Source: Massospora cicadina
Taxonomy: Eukaryota; Entomophthoromycota; Entomophthoromycetes; Entomophthorales; Entomophthoraceae
Length of the DNA: 64,000 bases
Assembly: GCA_022478985.1 (NCBI GenBank)
Contig: JAKSZP010013606.1
Span: forward strand, 1 to 64,000
Direction of reading: 5' to 3'
Under the pieces are notes generated by a model that worked only from the letters and a program-made list of their open reading frames with translations, was not told the origin of the DNA and searched no databases. This document shows positions 22,701 to 33,936 of this stretch, one piece after another; positions within the stretch are counted from its first letter, which is position 1, and every line of letters begins with the position of its first letter. The position numbers and the translations under genes are program-made.

Positions 22701-23300
22701 CCCGTGGATTCAACGGATAGACTGGACAGCCCTTTGGTAACTCAGAGCCTTCCTTGAACCGGAATCCAAATGCAAAATCCCCTGTAGGCGAAAAAGGCGC
22801 ATCACCTTTAGGCTCAAACACCTCCGCAAAATCCTGATACTCCCTCGACAATCCTTCCCCTGGCACACTTGAGGTGATTCCACCCATGTGCTTCACCAAC
22901 GAACCTTGGGACTGAAACGTCCATTCACACGTCCCCTGACCTCTAGGCGACAACAGAACCCTCTCTCTCTTCATATCAAACTGTGGGCAGAAATGGTGCC
23001 ACCATCTCATCCCCAACACCACTGAATGTGGCAGGTGAGCTACAGCGTGAAACTCCTCCCTGAATACCTCCGGGCCTTGCCTCAACAGGACCTTGGCCTG
23101 CACTCGCCATATCGCCGTTTTTTGGAGGCGTCTGCCAACGTCACCCATCCATCCTTCTGCAATGACAATCCATGGCTTCTTTCCACTTCTCCTCAACATA
23201 ATTTTCCCCAGCTCCGGTGTCAATCAAAGCTAGAACTTCACTGCAATCCCTTTCCTTCATTCCCCACAAGCACATTGATGGGCAAAATCAGATAAAGATA
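22700..23300 (-). pseudogene. pol: Element G aspartic protease and RT N-terminus
   Basis: LIDTGAGENYVEEKWKEAM (about 23230-23170) is a retropepsin active site with DTGA. A frameshift follows, then a long frame (23223-22696) containing the retropepsin-end motif VVLGMRWW (about 23020-23000) and the linker into RT (LPKGCPVYPLNPRA). The protease would cleave the Gag-Pol polyprotein. Confidence 0.8.
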
Positions 23301-23449
23301 AGATGAAGTAAGCGGTTTATTTTGAGGCACTGGATTCACTGGCTTCTTGCGAAAATTATAAGGAGCCTTCTTATTCTGAGCCTCAGGATCCTGAGCGGTA
23401 ATCTCAATGGGAATCCCTGTCTCCCGCACCTCAACCATACCCTCAGGAT

Positions 23450-24140
23450 TTCCTTGACTCTTCTTTCCTTCCTTCACATAGCTAAGCCCCTTAGAACCAT
23501 GTATGGGCTCTGAACCTGCCCTTCTTCCACCACTCTGTCCTCAGAATCCCCCTGGGGGTTGCACAAATTCCTGATGGGCCCGTACCAAACTCAACTGTCG
23601 CTCTACCTGCAAGGCTAAACCCACATCTTCCTCCAACGTCGCTGCAGGTTTCACCGCCGCCATTGCCAATAATAAATCAGCTTGCAAGTTTTGGCGAAAC
23701 ATGCGCGGAAGCTGAGACTCAGGTGCCTTTGCTGCTCTTGCCAATGCGCGGAACATCTGGCCATACTCCTCCACTGACTTCTTTCCTTGACCACACTGCA
23801 GTAACGCCGCCCAGGCCGAATCCTGCGCCTCATCTGGACATGCTCCACGGTCAATTCAATCCAGACATTCCTCCACCAATACGGGTAACCCTGACTGCTC
23901 TTCTAAAAGTTCTCGCACCCAGTTTGACTGCTTTACTGGAAGTGCCAACAGAATCTGACTTAACTGTAAGGCAAACAAATCCTCTCCACCCGCTGCCTTT
24001 GTCAAACGTCCCTGAAACTGAACCCGGCTAAACGTCTGATGGATCAGTTCCAAGTCTTCAATTTTAAAACCGTGGGAATTCTTCCTTTGTCCTTCCAAGG
24101 CCCTACCACTTTCCCACCATCCCAGGACACACACTCTAAA
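23450..24140 (-). pseudogene. gag: Element G gag region
   Basis: Minus-strand frames 24134-23856 (DLELIHQTFSRVQFQGRLTK) and 23854-23541 (including MEEYGQMFRALARAAK) lie between the leader frame and protease. Helical, charged content and the EEYGQMFRALA pattern fit a gypsy capsid. No zinc knuckle is seen. Frame breaks separate the parts. Confidence 0.65.
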
Positions 24141-24555
24141 ACCTGGTATAATTCATGAAGCAAAAAGGCGGTGGAGAATATCACCATCAAGAGTGTTGCA
24201 GTATGGTTATACCACATTGGAAACACAACTTCTTCTGGCACCTCTTTTGCTTGCCACCACAACGACAGGAAAGTAAATGAGTTCTGTTTAATGTAATGCA
24301 CTGGCTCCTTCCAATGAGCCACGAATGAGTTGGGCAACAGGATCCATGTTAAAGACCATAGGGCTGACAAAACTCCTGATATTACTCTCCTGGTGCGCGC
24401 GCGCTACAAAATTGGACAAGCACCTCCTGGAAAACAGTTGCAAGTATACTTAACCCCAGCAACATGCCTTGACTCCAAGACAAGGTATAGAGGGAGGCAA
24501 TAACCCTCCCAAGCTCACTCTCAAAGTCCAATTCTTGTTGATTTAAGCCAAACAT
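24044..24555 (-). pseudogene. Element G LTR-encoded leader ORF crossing the primer site
   Basis: The first AUG after the self-primer motif (AUG at 24555-24553, about 100 bases downstream) starts MFGLNQQELDFESELG. It is followed by a hydrophobic stretch (MLLGLSILATVFQEVLV). In this copy a 2-bp GC gain in the GCGCGC run near 24405 shifts the frame; in the other copies the run is shorter. The frame then continues through the LTR end (24292), the primer site, and a second hydrophobic segment (TATLLMVIFSTAFLLHELY, about 24185-24130) to 24044. I know no named family. A membrane-associated leader of Gag is the inference. Confidence 0.55.
24280..24289 (-). other. Element G self-primer-binding site
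   Basis: On the minus strand AAACAGAACT lies two bases inside the 5' LTR. It is exactly complementary to AGTTCTGTTT in the LTR (reverse of 24648-24657; also 18688-18697). A primer site complementary to the transcript's own LTR part is the hallmark of Tf1-type self-priming. Confidence 0.6.
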
Positions 24556-25088
24556 GGCTGCAGTTAGGCAATATCTTTAAAATAAACCCAAATTATAAAT
24601 ATATGAATTTTAGGTTCTTTTATTTAATATTTAGCCAAGTTGATAGAAAACAGAACTGAGGAGCCTCCAGCTCCCAGTTCCTTCCCTATATACACATGTT
24701 AAAAGCTAAAATAAAATATAATATAAGCTTATGGTGCTAGCTTGAATGATGTTTGGTGTAAACTTTACAGCAGGATCGCGGAATCTTTACTCAATGGTTC
24801 CGCGCCAGTTCCATTTCAAATCCCAATTGAACCGCGAAACTCTCAAGCACCCGTTTCATTCCATTCTTGATTTGAATCCAAATCGAATTTTGAAACTACC
24901 CATTTTACTCGTTTTCCATTTTGTTCCGACTTGGACGCCCATCTTGCTCATTGGCCTACTCCAAGCTCTGGCCCCTTAGGCGTCCTTGCCAGAACCAACG
25001 CCCCCTCCTCCTACATACAGACACAGCCTGCCCTGTCTTACCAAAGATCAGGGCAATGTGATGCTGAGGATAGACCTCAACTGTCACA
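24292..25088 (-). repeat. 5' LTR of element G
   Basis: It has TGT...ACA ends and is highly similar to 18335-19152 and 20104-20922. The right flank CCCTG duplicates 18330-18334. Confidence 0.93.
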
Positions 25089-25833
25089 CCCTGGAGTCAA
25101 GGCCAGAACCCTTAGGGACACCAATGTCCTCTCTGAGGTCATTGACCGCAAATGGGATCTGGCTTTTCCAGTAATGGCAGAGGGAAATAGCACCATAGAG
25201 GCAGAAAATCTGGTGAAAATTGACTCAAAAATATGAAAATAAGTTGATACAAAGTTACAGAATTGGCTGAATTTGTAAGGTCTCAATTTCGCTTAAGCAA
25301 AAACTTTTCAGCATGGATCTGTTTTTGTTTATTGTTTTTAGATCATTGCAAAACTTCCCCTATACATCAATGCCCAAGATGGGAAATGCTCATGCTTTTG
25401 TCAGATACCACAATAAATTTAAATGAAGTCTGGGGTAATTTGCCTAAGTTTCCCCCTACTTTTAAGCACATTAAATCAATATAACTCTGGTTAAACCCTA
25501 CTGCAATGATTGGACTCTGCTTCAAATTCTGTTCTGACCCTCCCCTTTAGCAAAACTGCCCCCCATGCTTCGGCCTATTCTGTCAAGTCTGCTGCGTCAT
25601 ATTTCGCCACTTTCCGCTGCAGTACCTATCAAAACTCATATAACTCTCAGGGCTCTTATCCCTGATGGTTTGCTTCAGTTTGGCCTGCGTTTTGTTACAA
25701 GAATTTATATGGAAACAATAAAGAGATACCTTGTGACGTTGCTTTCCCCTTTCTGGGCATTTTACCCTCCTTTTGACACCTTTCACCTGGCACCTTTCCA
25801 CATGCAACCTCCTGTAATCAGCTTTTCATGACA
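25089..25833 (+). repeat. 5' LTR of element F, right fragment
   Basis: It starts with the second copy of the CCCTG duplication made by element G, then aligns with 31415-32148 throughout. It ends CATGACA like the 3' LTR. TTTTGTTA at about 25690 is complementary to TAACAAAA just inside the LTR (25838-25845), a possible short self-priming pair. Confidence 0.85.
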
Positions 25834-27340
25834 TTATCTAACAAAAGCCTATATTTAGTTGTAAGTTTCTTATCCTGTTGGGCCGCTAGAGTCAGCCCAA
25901 AACTCTAAGAGTTGTCCCCTTTTGAGACTGTTCACTGGGCTGGTACTGTTGTATCTCTCCTGGTCTTAGTCGTTACCTTTTTTGAAGGGTGTTATTAGGG
26001 TTTTGCGCCGCTCCCCTCACCCAAGAAGCTTTTACAGTGTGCAGTACCTGCCACTACCAGCTCACCCTATACCAATCTTGTGACTCAAAATCTAAAAGGA
26101 GATCTTTAACACAGTTTCAAACCTTAGATATCACCATAAGTTTCAAAGCAAGGACTTAGCTGACGTTCTCCTCTTCCAGCTGCTTCTCCACGAGATTTTA
26201 GAGGGAGCTCATTAATGGTTAATCGCCGCTGGTGAAACCAATAAATCCCTCCTGGAATCTCTCCTAGCGCTGGAAACCTTTGTCAAGCCCCGCGAGTTCC
26301 CCCTGCCAATTTTGAGAACTATAACTCCTTTTTCTACTAAGCCCAAGGAGACCTCACTAAGGCTTAATACTTGCATTTGTTCCAAGACAAGGTATCAAGG
26401 CTGGAATTCCTTAGCAGTTGAAATTGCCCTCCTTTGCAAGTCTCTTAGATAACACTGGTGCTTCCCTTGGCATATGGGATAACCCTCCCCCTCCTTATCT
26501 GGTACTTGCTCCATCCTTACACCCATGCTGTCCCACAGCATCTGCTCTGCCTAAACCCAACTGTACCGCAGAACTTCAGATCTTGGAACTTTACAACTTC
26601 ATCTCTGTTGTGCACTCTCATGGAACCTATCTTGGTACACTTGACATAAGTCAAGTTTCAGATCCCATTGTGACCTAACTTGCTGAGGGCCTAACTGTAA
26701 TGGAAACCTCCAACATGACCCTTGGATAGCCTCCCATTGCACTATCACAGTACTGTTTAGAACCAGTAGTGAGCTCTCTGAAAGGTGAGACTAAAACCTT
26801 TGTCATAGGTGAGAGTCTCCTCACTACTGGCCCTGCACCGCTGCGCTCCATGGAGTACCCCTCGCTTTTGTCCTCAAAAGTAGAGAAGGGTATTAAGTCT
26901 AATTCATTTGATTCAGAGCATTCACTTTACTCTAGCTATGGATCCTCAGTTATAATTTTAGAACCTATTTCCCCTGTCCAGCCTGTCGTACTTATTGGCC
27001 CAGTTGAACAACTCTATTCAATCACCCCAGAGTTAACTTTCTTGGCAAACCCTATCCAGAAATGAGTAAATATCCATGAAAAGATGATTGAAGGCAACAT
27101 CACCTTGTATGATCCTTCCAGAATCTTAGACGTCCTTAATTATGTAGTCTTCTGTAACAATGATCTTCCCCTGCTGAGCATAGAGAGTCAAGATGTCTTT
27201 CCATTCAAATCCTTGGGCAACTCACTGGCGATGTGGAGTCAAACTCTATTGAATCTTCTTGGGTTTTTCTCAACTACTCACCCCCGCTGGGATTGAATCT
27301 ATCTTATTGGCCTTGTCTCTGTAGTAAATAGATCCTCTTC
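25834..27340 (+). pseudogene. gag: Element F gag region, degenerate
   Basis: The region after the 5' LTR holds plus-strand frames at 26418-26678, 26769-27065 and 27084-27296 separated by stops. Composition (rich in S, P, L, E) and position before the protease suggest gag. No zinc knuckle is visible and no motif is diagnostic, so the assignment is mostly positional. Confidence 0.5.
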
Positions 27341-28140
27341 TGCATACTTCTTGTTTATGACTACTTTCTCCTCTGCTGAGAAGGATTTCCAAGAGCTCAC
27401 TTTGGTGTACACTGGTTCTACTGAAAACTTCATCTGTCAAGAGCTTGCGTAGGCCATGGATCTTCCCTTAGAGGTTGTGTTATAAAATTGGCGGTATTCA
27501 AGAGATATGCTGACAGATTTTGCACAGGGTTCAACCCACTGAGCAATTAGGACCAACAATATGATGATCGTTGTCCTCAAAACAACAGAATAAACTTTTC
27601 AAATAAATATGGAGCACTTGCTCCCACAAATCTCTTTATTTAATATACTTAATACAGTCGATTATCGCTGTTTCCGCTTTCTCTAAACTACTAACAACCT
27701 CCTCCCTTGATCATCTCGTCTCACCTATATTGGAGTGACTTCAGATGCTACCACTTCTATGGCTTAGTAATTTAATTTGCCGCATCTCATTTGTTCCATC
27801 AATTCTTTATTTATTGATTTCCCAATCACCTAATCTGAGATGATTTTCCAACAACCCAATATTGCCTCATTTCAAGGTACTCAAATTACAATTACTCATA
27901 TCAAATATTGACGGATGCCATCTGTTCTGCCATAATAACCTAAGGCTTATCATCCAGTCATATCAGAATCACGACAGGTTGGCAAGTTTGTAAAAGGCGG
28001 TACATCTCAAGCCCTTCCCAATTACCATGTATTATCAACTGTCCCTTTTGTTGCAGGTGATGGACACTTTGTGGAGAGCTTCTACTCAATTAAGATCCTC
28101 ATATACCCTGTAATTCTGGGTGTTGTCTGGTGGAGATAAT
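27341..28140 (+). pseudogene. pol: Element F aspartic protease, split by a solo LTR
   Basis: The active-site segment reads YTGSTENFI (about 27408-27435), with tyrosine in place of the catalytic aspartate of D-T/S-G. The frame is interrupted at 27478-27976 by a family-D LTR. It continues in the same frame after 27982 and ends with the retropepsin-end motif ILGVVWW (about 28112-28132). Removing the LTR and one GGTTG copy leaves an open frame across the junction. Confidence 0.75.
27478..27976 (-). repeat. Solo LTR, family D, with GGTTG duplication
   Basis: The 499-bp sequence is the reverse complement of an LTR related to 8154-8700. It has TGT...ACA ends (minus-strand start TGTCGTGATTC) and is flanked by GGTTG at 27473-27477 and 27977-27981. 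No internal element sequence is present, so it is a solo LTR left by recombination. Confidence 0.9.
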
Positions 28141-28369
28141 TTTTTATCTAAATCAAACTCATGGACTCCACTATTCTTGTGAATATTTCTGAAAGAGTCA
28201 CAGTTACCATCCCTTGTATGGATAAGAGTGCCATGGCGCTCCAAAGAAAATGGGGCCCCTCCTCCAAGATAATCCTAGCTTCTATGCAACTAATTGTTAC
28301 CCATGATCCTGCAATTATCCTGCCTAAATGCAACAGGGGTTATGTGAACATGTTTAATCACTTAAGGAC

Positions 28370-29230
28370 CGCTTACTATCTGAGCACACCAAGTTTGACT
28401 TTGAGTTCAAAGTTGACCATTGACCTTGTCAAGCTATCCTCTCCTATTTACCCCTTGTCCTTGAGGTAGGAGGTCGCCTTGGACATTTGGGTTAACTATT
28501 TGTTTTTTAGGGGTCAAATCTTTAGAAAAATCTTCGCCTGTGTGCTCCACTCTTCTATTTGTGTAGGAATCAGATGGTTACTCCGTTCCTGCGTTGATTA
28601 TAGAAACCTGAACAACGTGACAGTACATGACCCCCATCCACTCCCCCTGGAGAAGCAGATTGCCCACTATGTGGATAAGGCCAGGTTTTTCATCAATCTG
28701 GATTGCATAAAGCCTTCAATCAGATTCATATTAAGGAAGGCCATGAGTGGTCGACACTTTTTGTACTTGGAAAAGCATCTACCAGTTCAGGGTCATGCTA
28801 TTTTGGTTTGAAGAACGTTCCTGCGTGTTTTCAAAGGTTTATTGATGCTGTCCTTGGATACCTTATGGTAACCTGCGCAATAGCCTAAATGGACGGCATA
28901 TTGGTCACCTCACTAGATGCAGAATTCCATGCCCACCACATTGTATCTGTCATGGAGCGACTATCACAAGCAAAACTTACTATCAAAGCTAGCAAGTGAG
29001 AGTTCTTCCAAACTAAAGTAGAGTCCTTGGGAAGCATTATCTTCTCACATGGCCAAATGATTGCCCCAGATAAGGAAGCAGCCATCTGCGATTGGGATAA
29101 TCCCTCATCTCTCACAGGGTTATGCATATTCCCTGGGATGTGTAACTTACTCAAGAAGTTAACCCCCTATCTCACAGAAGTTGCCACCCCTCTTTTTACC
29201 GCATCCAGGAAAAGATTTTCAGTTGAACCA
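28370..29230 (+). pseudogene. pol: Element F reverse transcriptase, degenerate
   Basis: Motifs in order: VKLSSPIYPLSLR (about 28428-28468), VDYRNLNNVTVHDPHPLPLE (about 28595-28652), FINLDCIKP (first catalytic aspartate region) and LKNVPACFQRFIDAVLGYL (about 28809-28865). The active-site box reads stop-MDGILV (about 28884-28905), so both the Y and the second D of Y-x-D-D are lost. Several frameshifts are present. It is closest within this window to the RTs of elements A and B. Confidence 0.8.
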
Positions 29231-29289
29231 CATAATGCAATGCCGCGTTCCATGCCGTTAAGTTCATACGTTTTCCAGTCTGGTGCTAG

Positions 29290-29790
29290 CACATGAAGAC
29301 CCCAGCTGGCCCTTTATTGTTGCAACTGATGCCTCCAACTTTGCCATGGGAGCTTCTCTGCTGCAGGAAGGAGAGGATAGTGTGGAACGTCCTTTTTCTT
29401 ATCTCTAAAAGTTTTTGCCCCTGGCGCAGCTCAACTATACCATCTACAATAAGAAAATCTTTGATGTTGTTGAGGTTGTACAGAAAAGGCGCCACAATTT
29501 ATGGTTCTAAGTGGCCCTTTACTGTCCGCACTGACCACAAGGCATTGATTTACTACTGAGCTCCCCAGAAGCTGTCCCCTCACCAGTCCCAATGGTTGTA
29601 AATCTTGCCAGTTTTCAACTTCCAATATGTCCTCATTAATGGTACTCAAAACCTGGTGCCAGATGCCCTATCATGGAACCCTGCCTTTGTCCCTGATTTT
29701 GCACTAGTTGACGTCCACATTAACTGTATGTTGATTAAGCCAGAAAAGATGAAGGAGAGCCCTCTTGCCAACCACCTCCCAAATTTCTTT
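29290..29790 (+). pseudogene. pol: Element F RNase H, degenerate
   Basis: The plus-strand reading gives VATDASNFAMGASLLQEG (about 29319-29372), TVRTDHKALIYY (29521-29559) and the tether segment VLINGTQNLVPDALSWNP (about 29630-29683). This matches the Ty3/Gypsy RNase H and post-RNase H region. Frame changes and stops interrupt it. Confidence 0.75.
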
Positions 29791-29799
29791 TGATGGATC

Positions 29800-30960
29800 C
29801 TCTAGAGGGAGAAACTGACACCCCTGCCCGCGTTATGTTGTCCCAACCCCTGTCAGCTGACTACGCCAAATATCAAACAGGCCTTCCAGAGAAATGGTGA
29901 ACCCATGGACAAATGTTACCAGTTGCTAGATGAGGTCATCCTCCATCAGGGCAAGTGGCGGGTACCACCTGAACTCCTAGAATGAGGAGCTGATAAGCGA
30001 AGCTTATGATCCTCCAACTGCTGGCCACCCTGGCAAGGACAAGACGCTTGAGTTGGTCCACCGCTCCTACAGTTGGAAGGGCATCATCACTGATGTGACC
30101 AAATTCACAAAGTCCTGTCTGACGTGCAACAGGTAAAAACCTAGTCCCCTGAAGAGCACTTAATTGCTTATCCCCCTCCAAGCCGCAGAGGGCCCTTAGG
30201 CTTTGGTGTCCATTGATTGCATTGTAAACTCCACTTGTCCCAGGGTTATGATGTGGTAATGGTCGTGGTGGACCGCTTTACCAAGATGGCATATTTCATC
30301 CCTTGCAGTACCACAATCACCTCCATTTAGACTTCCTCTTTGTGGACCACATCTTTTGCCTACATGGCATCCCAAAGTAAATTATCAGCAATTTCAGCCC
30401 ACAATTCACTACACAGTTCTGGCTAGCATTACTGTTTGTCTTAGAGATCCGCCCCTGACACTCCACAGCCTTTCACCCTCAGTTGGATGGACAGACAGAG
30501 AGGTTGAACCAAATTTTAAGCAAGTTTTGCGTAGTTATTTCAACACTGAACAGAACAATTGGGCCTCTCACCTTTTTCTGGCGCAATTAGCCTATAATAA
30601 ATTTACCCAAGCTTCAACAGGCACTTCCCCTTTTTTTGCAAACTATAAATACAATCCAAGCTTCAACCTGAGTTTATGGATTGATTTCACAGTTGTAGCT
30701 GCCAATGAGCACGCCAAAGATCTCAGAGACATACACCATGCAGCAAAGTACTATCTTGCCAATGCTGTGAGGATTTATAAAGCATATGCTGACCATAAGC
30801 GCTGCAAAGGCCCTGATTATAAGCCAGGCAGCTTGGCCATGGTCAATGTCAATAACCTCCACTTGAAGCAGTTCTTCCATATGTTAGGACCCAAGCATGT
30901 TGGACCCTTTAAGATCATCATGGAAGGTCAGCCAATCAGCTTACCAAGTTGATCTACCTC
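29800..30960 (+). pseudogene. pol: Element F integrase, degenerate
   Basis: The zinc-binding region lies near 29985-30135 (GHPGKDKTLELVHRSYSWKG, then a C-x2-C pair). The core shows MVVVDRFTKMAYFIPC (about 30258-30305) and the E-containing motif DGQTERLNQ in mixed frames (about 30487-30515). It continues to 30950 with FLAQLAYNKFTQASTGTSPFFA and KRCKGPDYKPGSLAMV. The conserved second aspartate segment has decayed (SNFSPQFTTQFW around 30385-30420). Confidence 0.75.
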
Positions 30961-31340
30961 TTCCATAAAAGTGTTCAGCACCCTTCATGAGTGCCTCATG
31001 ACCCTCTTTGAGGTTCCCCTGCCATCCCACCCTGAGTCTGTAATAGATGGTGAACCTCAATATGAGATTGATGTTGTTCTTGCCTCCCACCTATCCTTAC
31101 ATCACCTTCAGTATTTGGTGCCTTAGAAAGGTTACAAAAAAACTTAAAACAGCTGAGTATCCCATAGAGACTGCTCCAATGCTCAGGATCTAATCCGCAA
31201 CTTTCATGATAGGTTCCCTGATGCTGTAGGCCCTGACACTCAAGCCTCCTTGATTGCCATGATGCTACCAAATTCTTACAAGAACCTCACCTTGGCCAAT
31301 GTCCCCACAGGCGGTGTAGAACCCCACCTAATAACAGAGG
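30961..31340 (+). pseudogene. pol: Element F integrase end, chromodomain and conserved tail
   Basis: YEIDVVLASHLSLHHLQYLV (about 31060-31120) followed by KGYKK and a broken NSWV segment matches a chromodomain. The tail after it (IAMMLPNSYKNLTLANVPTG, about 31255-31315) is similar to that of element A (MKLLPAHKNFSLANAPGG) and to element B's. A chromodomain at the integrase C-terminus is typical of chromoviruses and can direct insertion to histone-modified chromatin. Confidence 0.75.
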
Positions 31341-31356
31341 GTGATTTCACAGTTAG

Positions 31357-32148
31357 TGACATTTTACCTGAGTTAAGAATGTTTCACCAAAGCCAAGCAT
31401 AAAAAGCCCTTGTAATCAAGGCCAGAACCCTTGAGATATACCATTGACCTCACTAAGGTCGTTGACTGCAAATGGGCTCTGGCTTTGCCAGTCAGGCCTG
31501 AGGGAAACGGCACTATAGAGGCATAAAATCTGGCAAAAATTGATGCAAAAATTTTGAAAATTATCTGATATGAAGTTTATAATTTGCCAAATATTTAAAA
31601 TTTTGATTTTGCTAAAATGTTAAAATCTTTTTGGCATAGATATGTTTTCATTAATCATTTTGAGACCATCACAAAATTTCATTTTATATCTGAACCCAAG
31701 CTGAAAAATGCTCTTGCTTTTCTCAGATATCACGATCAATTTAAATAAAGTTTGGGGTAAGTTGCTTAAGTTTCCCCCTACTTTTAATTACATCCTGATT
31801 AATAAAACACTGGTTAAACCCGACCACAATGGCCAACCTTCACTTTAAGCTCTGGCCAGACTCTCCCCTTTGGTGTAAAACTTCCCTCATGCCATGGCCT
31901 ATTCCACCAAGTCCACCAAGTCATATTTTACTGCTTTCCATCTTAGTACCTACCCAAACTCTTTCAATCTCAGGGACTCTTTTCCCTGGTAGTTTGTAAG
32001 TTTGGACTTCATTTTTAAAAATAAATGTAAACAACGAAGAGATAACTTGGTACGTTGCTTTCCCCAGCTTGGGAACTTTGACCTCCTTTGGCACCTTTTA
32101 TCTGGTACCTTTCCGCTTGTAACCTCATTTACTGCGCTTTCCATGACA
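31357..32148 (+). repeat. 3' LTR of element F
   Basis: It aligns with the two pieces of the 5' LTR (18280-18334 and 25089-25833) over its whole length, with many substitutions, indicating an old insertion. It ends CATGACA at 32148. Beyond it begins the element-poor host island. Confidence 0.88.
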
Positions 32149-33551
32149 TAGTTAAACTATTTCTAAAACAGTTTCAGTGCGTTGGATTTGCTAAGAGGTG
32201 TTTCACCACCATCCCATATTGTAGCAGTGGCAGTGGAGCTGTGTACATCAGGGTGGAATGGTGATCCAGTGGTTCAGAGTAGTTTAGCTTAACTTTAACC
32301 TTGATAAATCAATCAAATATGAAATCAAGCAGAAATAAAAGTTACCTTTAATAAACTTTTGAATAAAAAATTTATATTAAGCCAGGAGTTTCAATGAGAA
32401 TTATCCATTGAAAAATATTCTAATGATAAGGGGTCCATTGACATATTTAGTTGATAACCACTTAGTTAAGGGTCCTGATATTAACCCTCTGTAATATTAA
32501 AGTTTTTTCAATCATAGTAATTGAAGCTAACCTGATATGATCATTAAAGGGTTTGACTACTTACCAGCCTCATAGTAAGGTTCTCACTACAGTTTCAATC
32601 TATTTCAAGTTAAGTAGCATGCACAAAAAGTTTATACTCCTGCATTTGATAAGCATAATATCATCCCTAATACTATGTATAGCACCAATGACCATCTCAC
32701 AGTTTTTAACTCCCTTTATAAAGTAGGTACATTCTACTTTGATATCTGTTATCTTTTTAAGTTGGCTACCATTTTGTTGTCATAGTACTTGGATGCTCAA
32801 GCTTTCAAAATATGTGCACCTTAGTTTGGTTCCATATCCTTAAGTAAGCAGCTTTTAAAGAATAACTTGCTAAAGATAATTGTATAAAGTAATCATGTAT
32901 CCATAGCTTGTTATAAACAACCCTATATTCAAAATGGTATTTAACTTTACTACCAGATGAAGCACAGTGTTTTAATTAGATTAATAGATCATTTGATGTT
33001 ATTTAAAGGGAGGCGATGTATTGGTATAAGGTTCAGATGCAGGGGGATCTTGGTATCTAGATCATATCTATAAATAAACTATTTATTGTCACAGAAGTTG
33101 AAGATATATATGCAGCTGAGTCACAAAGCAGTCTAAACGCTGATGAGTGAGAATATCGTATAAATGGTAATATTAGAACAGCTAAGTCAAGAGCATATGG
33201 AATAGAATGACACATTGACATATTGGCCCAAACAAGGATATAATAGCCAAGGGTAGCTGGAAAACCTATATTATACAATTATTAATTATACAGCAACATA
33301 TAAGAAAGTAAAGGTAAATCTATTCAATGTAGGTCAACCTTAGGAAAAATATACCATACCAGTTTTGGAATAGGGAAATGAAAGTATAGGAATGGAGCAC
33401 AAATCCCAAGTACTGCTGGTAAACCCTTCCTGAGAATGAACTGATAGGTCAGGTTATACATGCTAACTTCACTGATTTACTTGGCTGGACTTAATCATAG
33501 TGTATGACTCCACATGTACTGATATCCCTAAGCTACATTATTAAATTTCTA

Positions 33552-33625
33552 ACAAAGGAGGATTTGAACCTGCATCATGAGGGGAGTAGTAGGATGCTAC
33601 ACCCATTAGGCTAACACCCTAAGAA
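33552..33625 (-). other. tRNA-like sequence (possible tRNA pseudogene or SINE head)
   Basis: The minus strand contains a box-A-like TTAGCCTAATGGG and a box-B-like GGTTCAAATCC with tRNA-like spacing. I cannot fold a convincing acceptor or anticodon stem, so it is not called as a functional tRNA. Confidence 0.3.
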
Positions 33626-33874
33626 AGAAAAGTTAAGGGTATTTAAACCAGTATTATAATTTGGATTGAGGTTCTAATGATTCACTAAATTGGGTCAATT
33701 TAAATATATGATACCAATCTGTGAAGCTGTATAACAAAGTTAAAGTTGTAAAAGTGAGTTTGATTACTAAGTCTATAACTCTAGTGACTTCAAATATAAT
33801 AGATAATTATAAAAACCTTTCTATCACTCAATAGGAGGGCTGTTACTATACACAAATGTAAATGGTGATTTATT

Positions 33875-33936
33875 TTTTTAGTACTAGATAAATGGTGATT
33901 TTTTTTTTTTTTTAGTACTAGATGGTCCCAACCCAA
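33875..33936 (-). mobile_element. Two tandem micro-retroposon insertions
   Basis: Three copies of TAAATGGTGATT (33859, 33889, 33937) alternate with two T-runs followed by AGTACTAGA. The second insert extends to AGTACTAGATGGTCCC. Read on the minus strand each is ...GGGACCATCTAGTACT plus an A-tail, bounded by target duplications. This is the form of an extremely 5'-truncated non-LTR or SINE insertion. Confidence 0.55.

Larger units (their letters stand above)
18335..25088 (-). mobile_element. Chromodomain gypsy element G inserted in the LTR of F
   Basis: Minus-strand element with LTRs 24292-25088 (5') and 18335-19152 (3'), both TGT...ACA, flanked by a perfect 5-bp duplication CCCTG at 18330-18334 and 25089-25093. 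The F 3' LTR at about 31400-31415 shows the unfilled site. Internal order is leader/gag, protease (DTGA), RT (YMDD), RNase H, integrase and chromodomain. The integrase is split by a solo LTR of the same family. It is among the better-preserved elements here but has frameshifts in most domains. Confidence 0.93.
18280..32148 (+). mobile_element. Chromodomain gypsy element F, carrying nested G and D insertions
   Basis: Its LTRs are 18280-25833 (interrupted by element G; about 795 bp without it) and 31357-32148 (792 bp), starting TGACATTTTACC and ending CATGACA. Internal plus-strand order is gag-like, protease, RT, RNase H, integrase and chromodomain. All domains are decayed. A solo family-D LTR splits the protease. 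A candidate target duplication is CAGTT/TAGTT if the LTR starts two bases earlier, so the exact edge is uncertain. Confidence 0.9.

Noticed and set aside
33552..33625. Functional tRNA gene
   Set aside because: Box A and box B are good but acceptor, D and anticodon stems do not pair convincingly.
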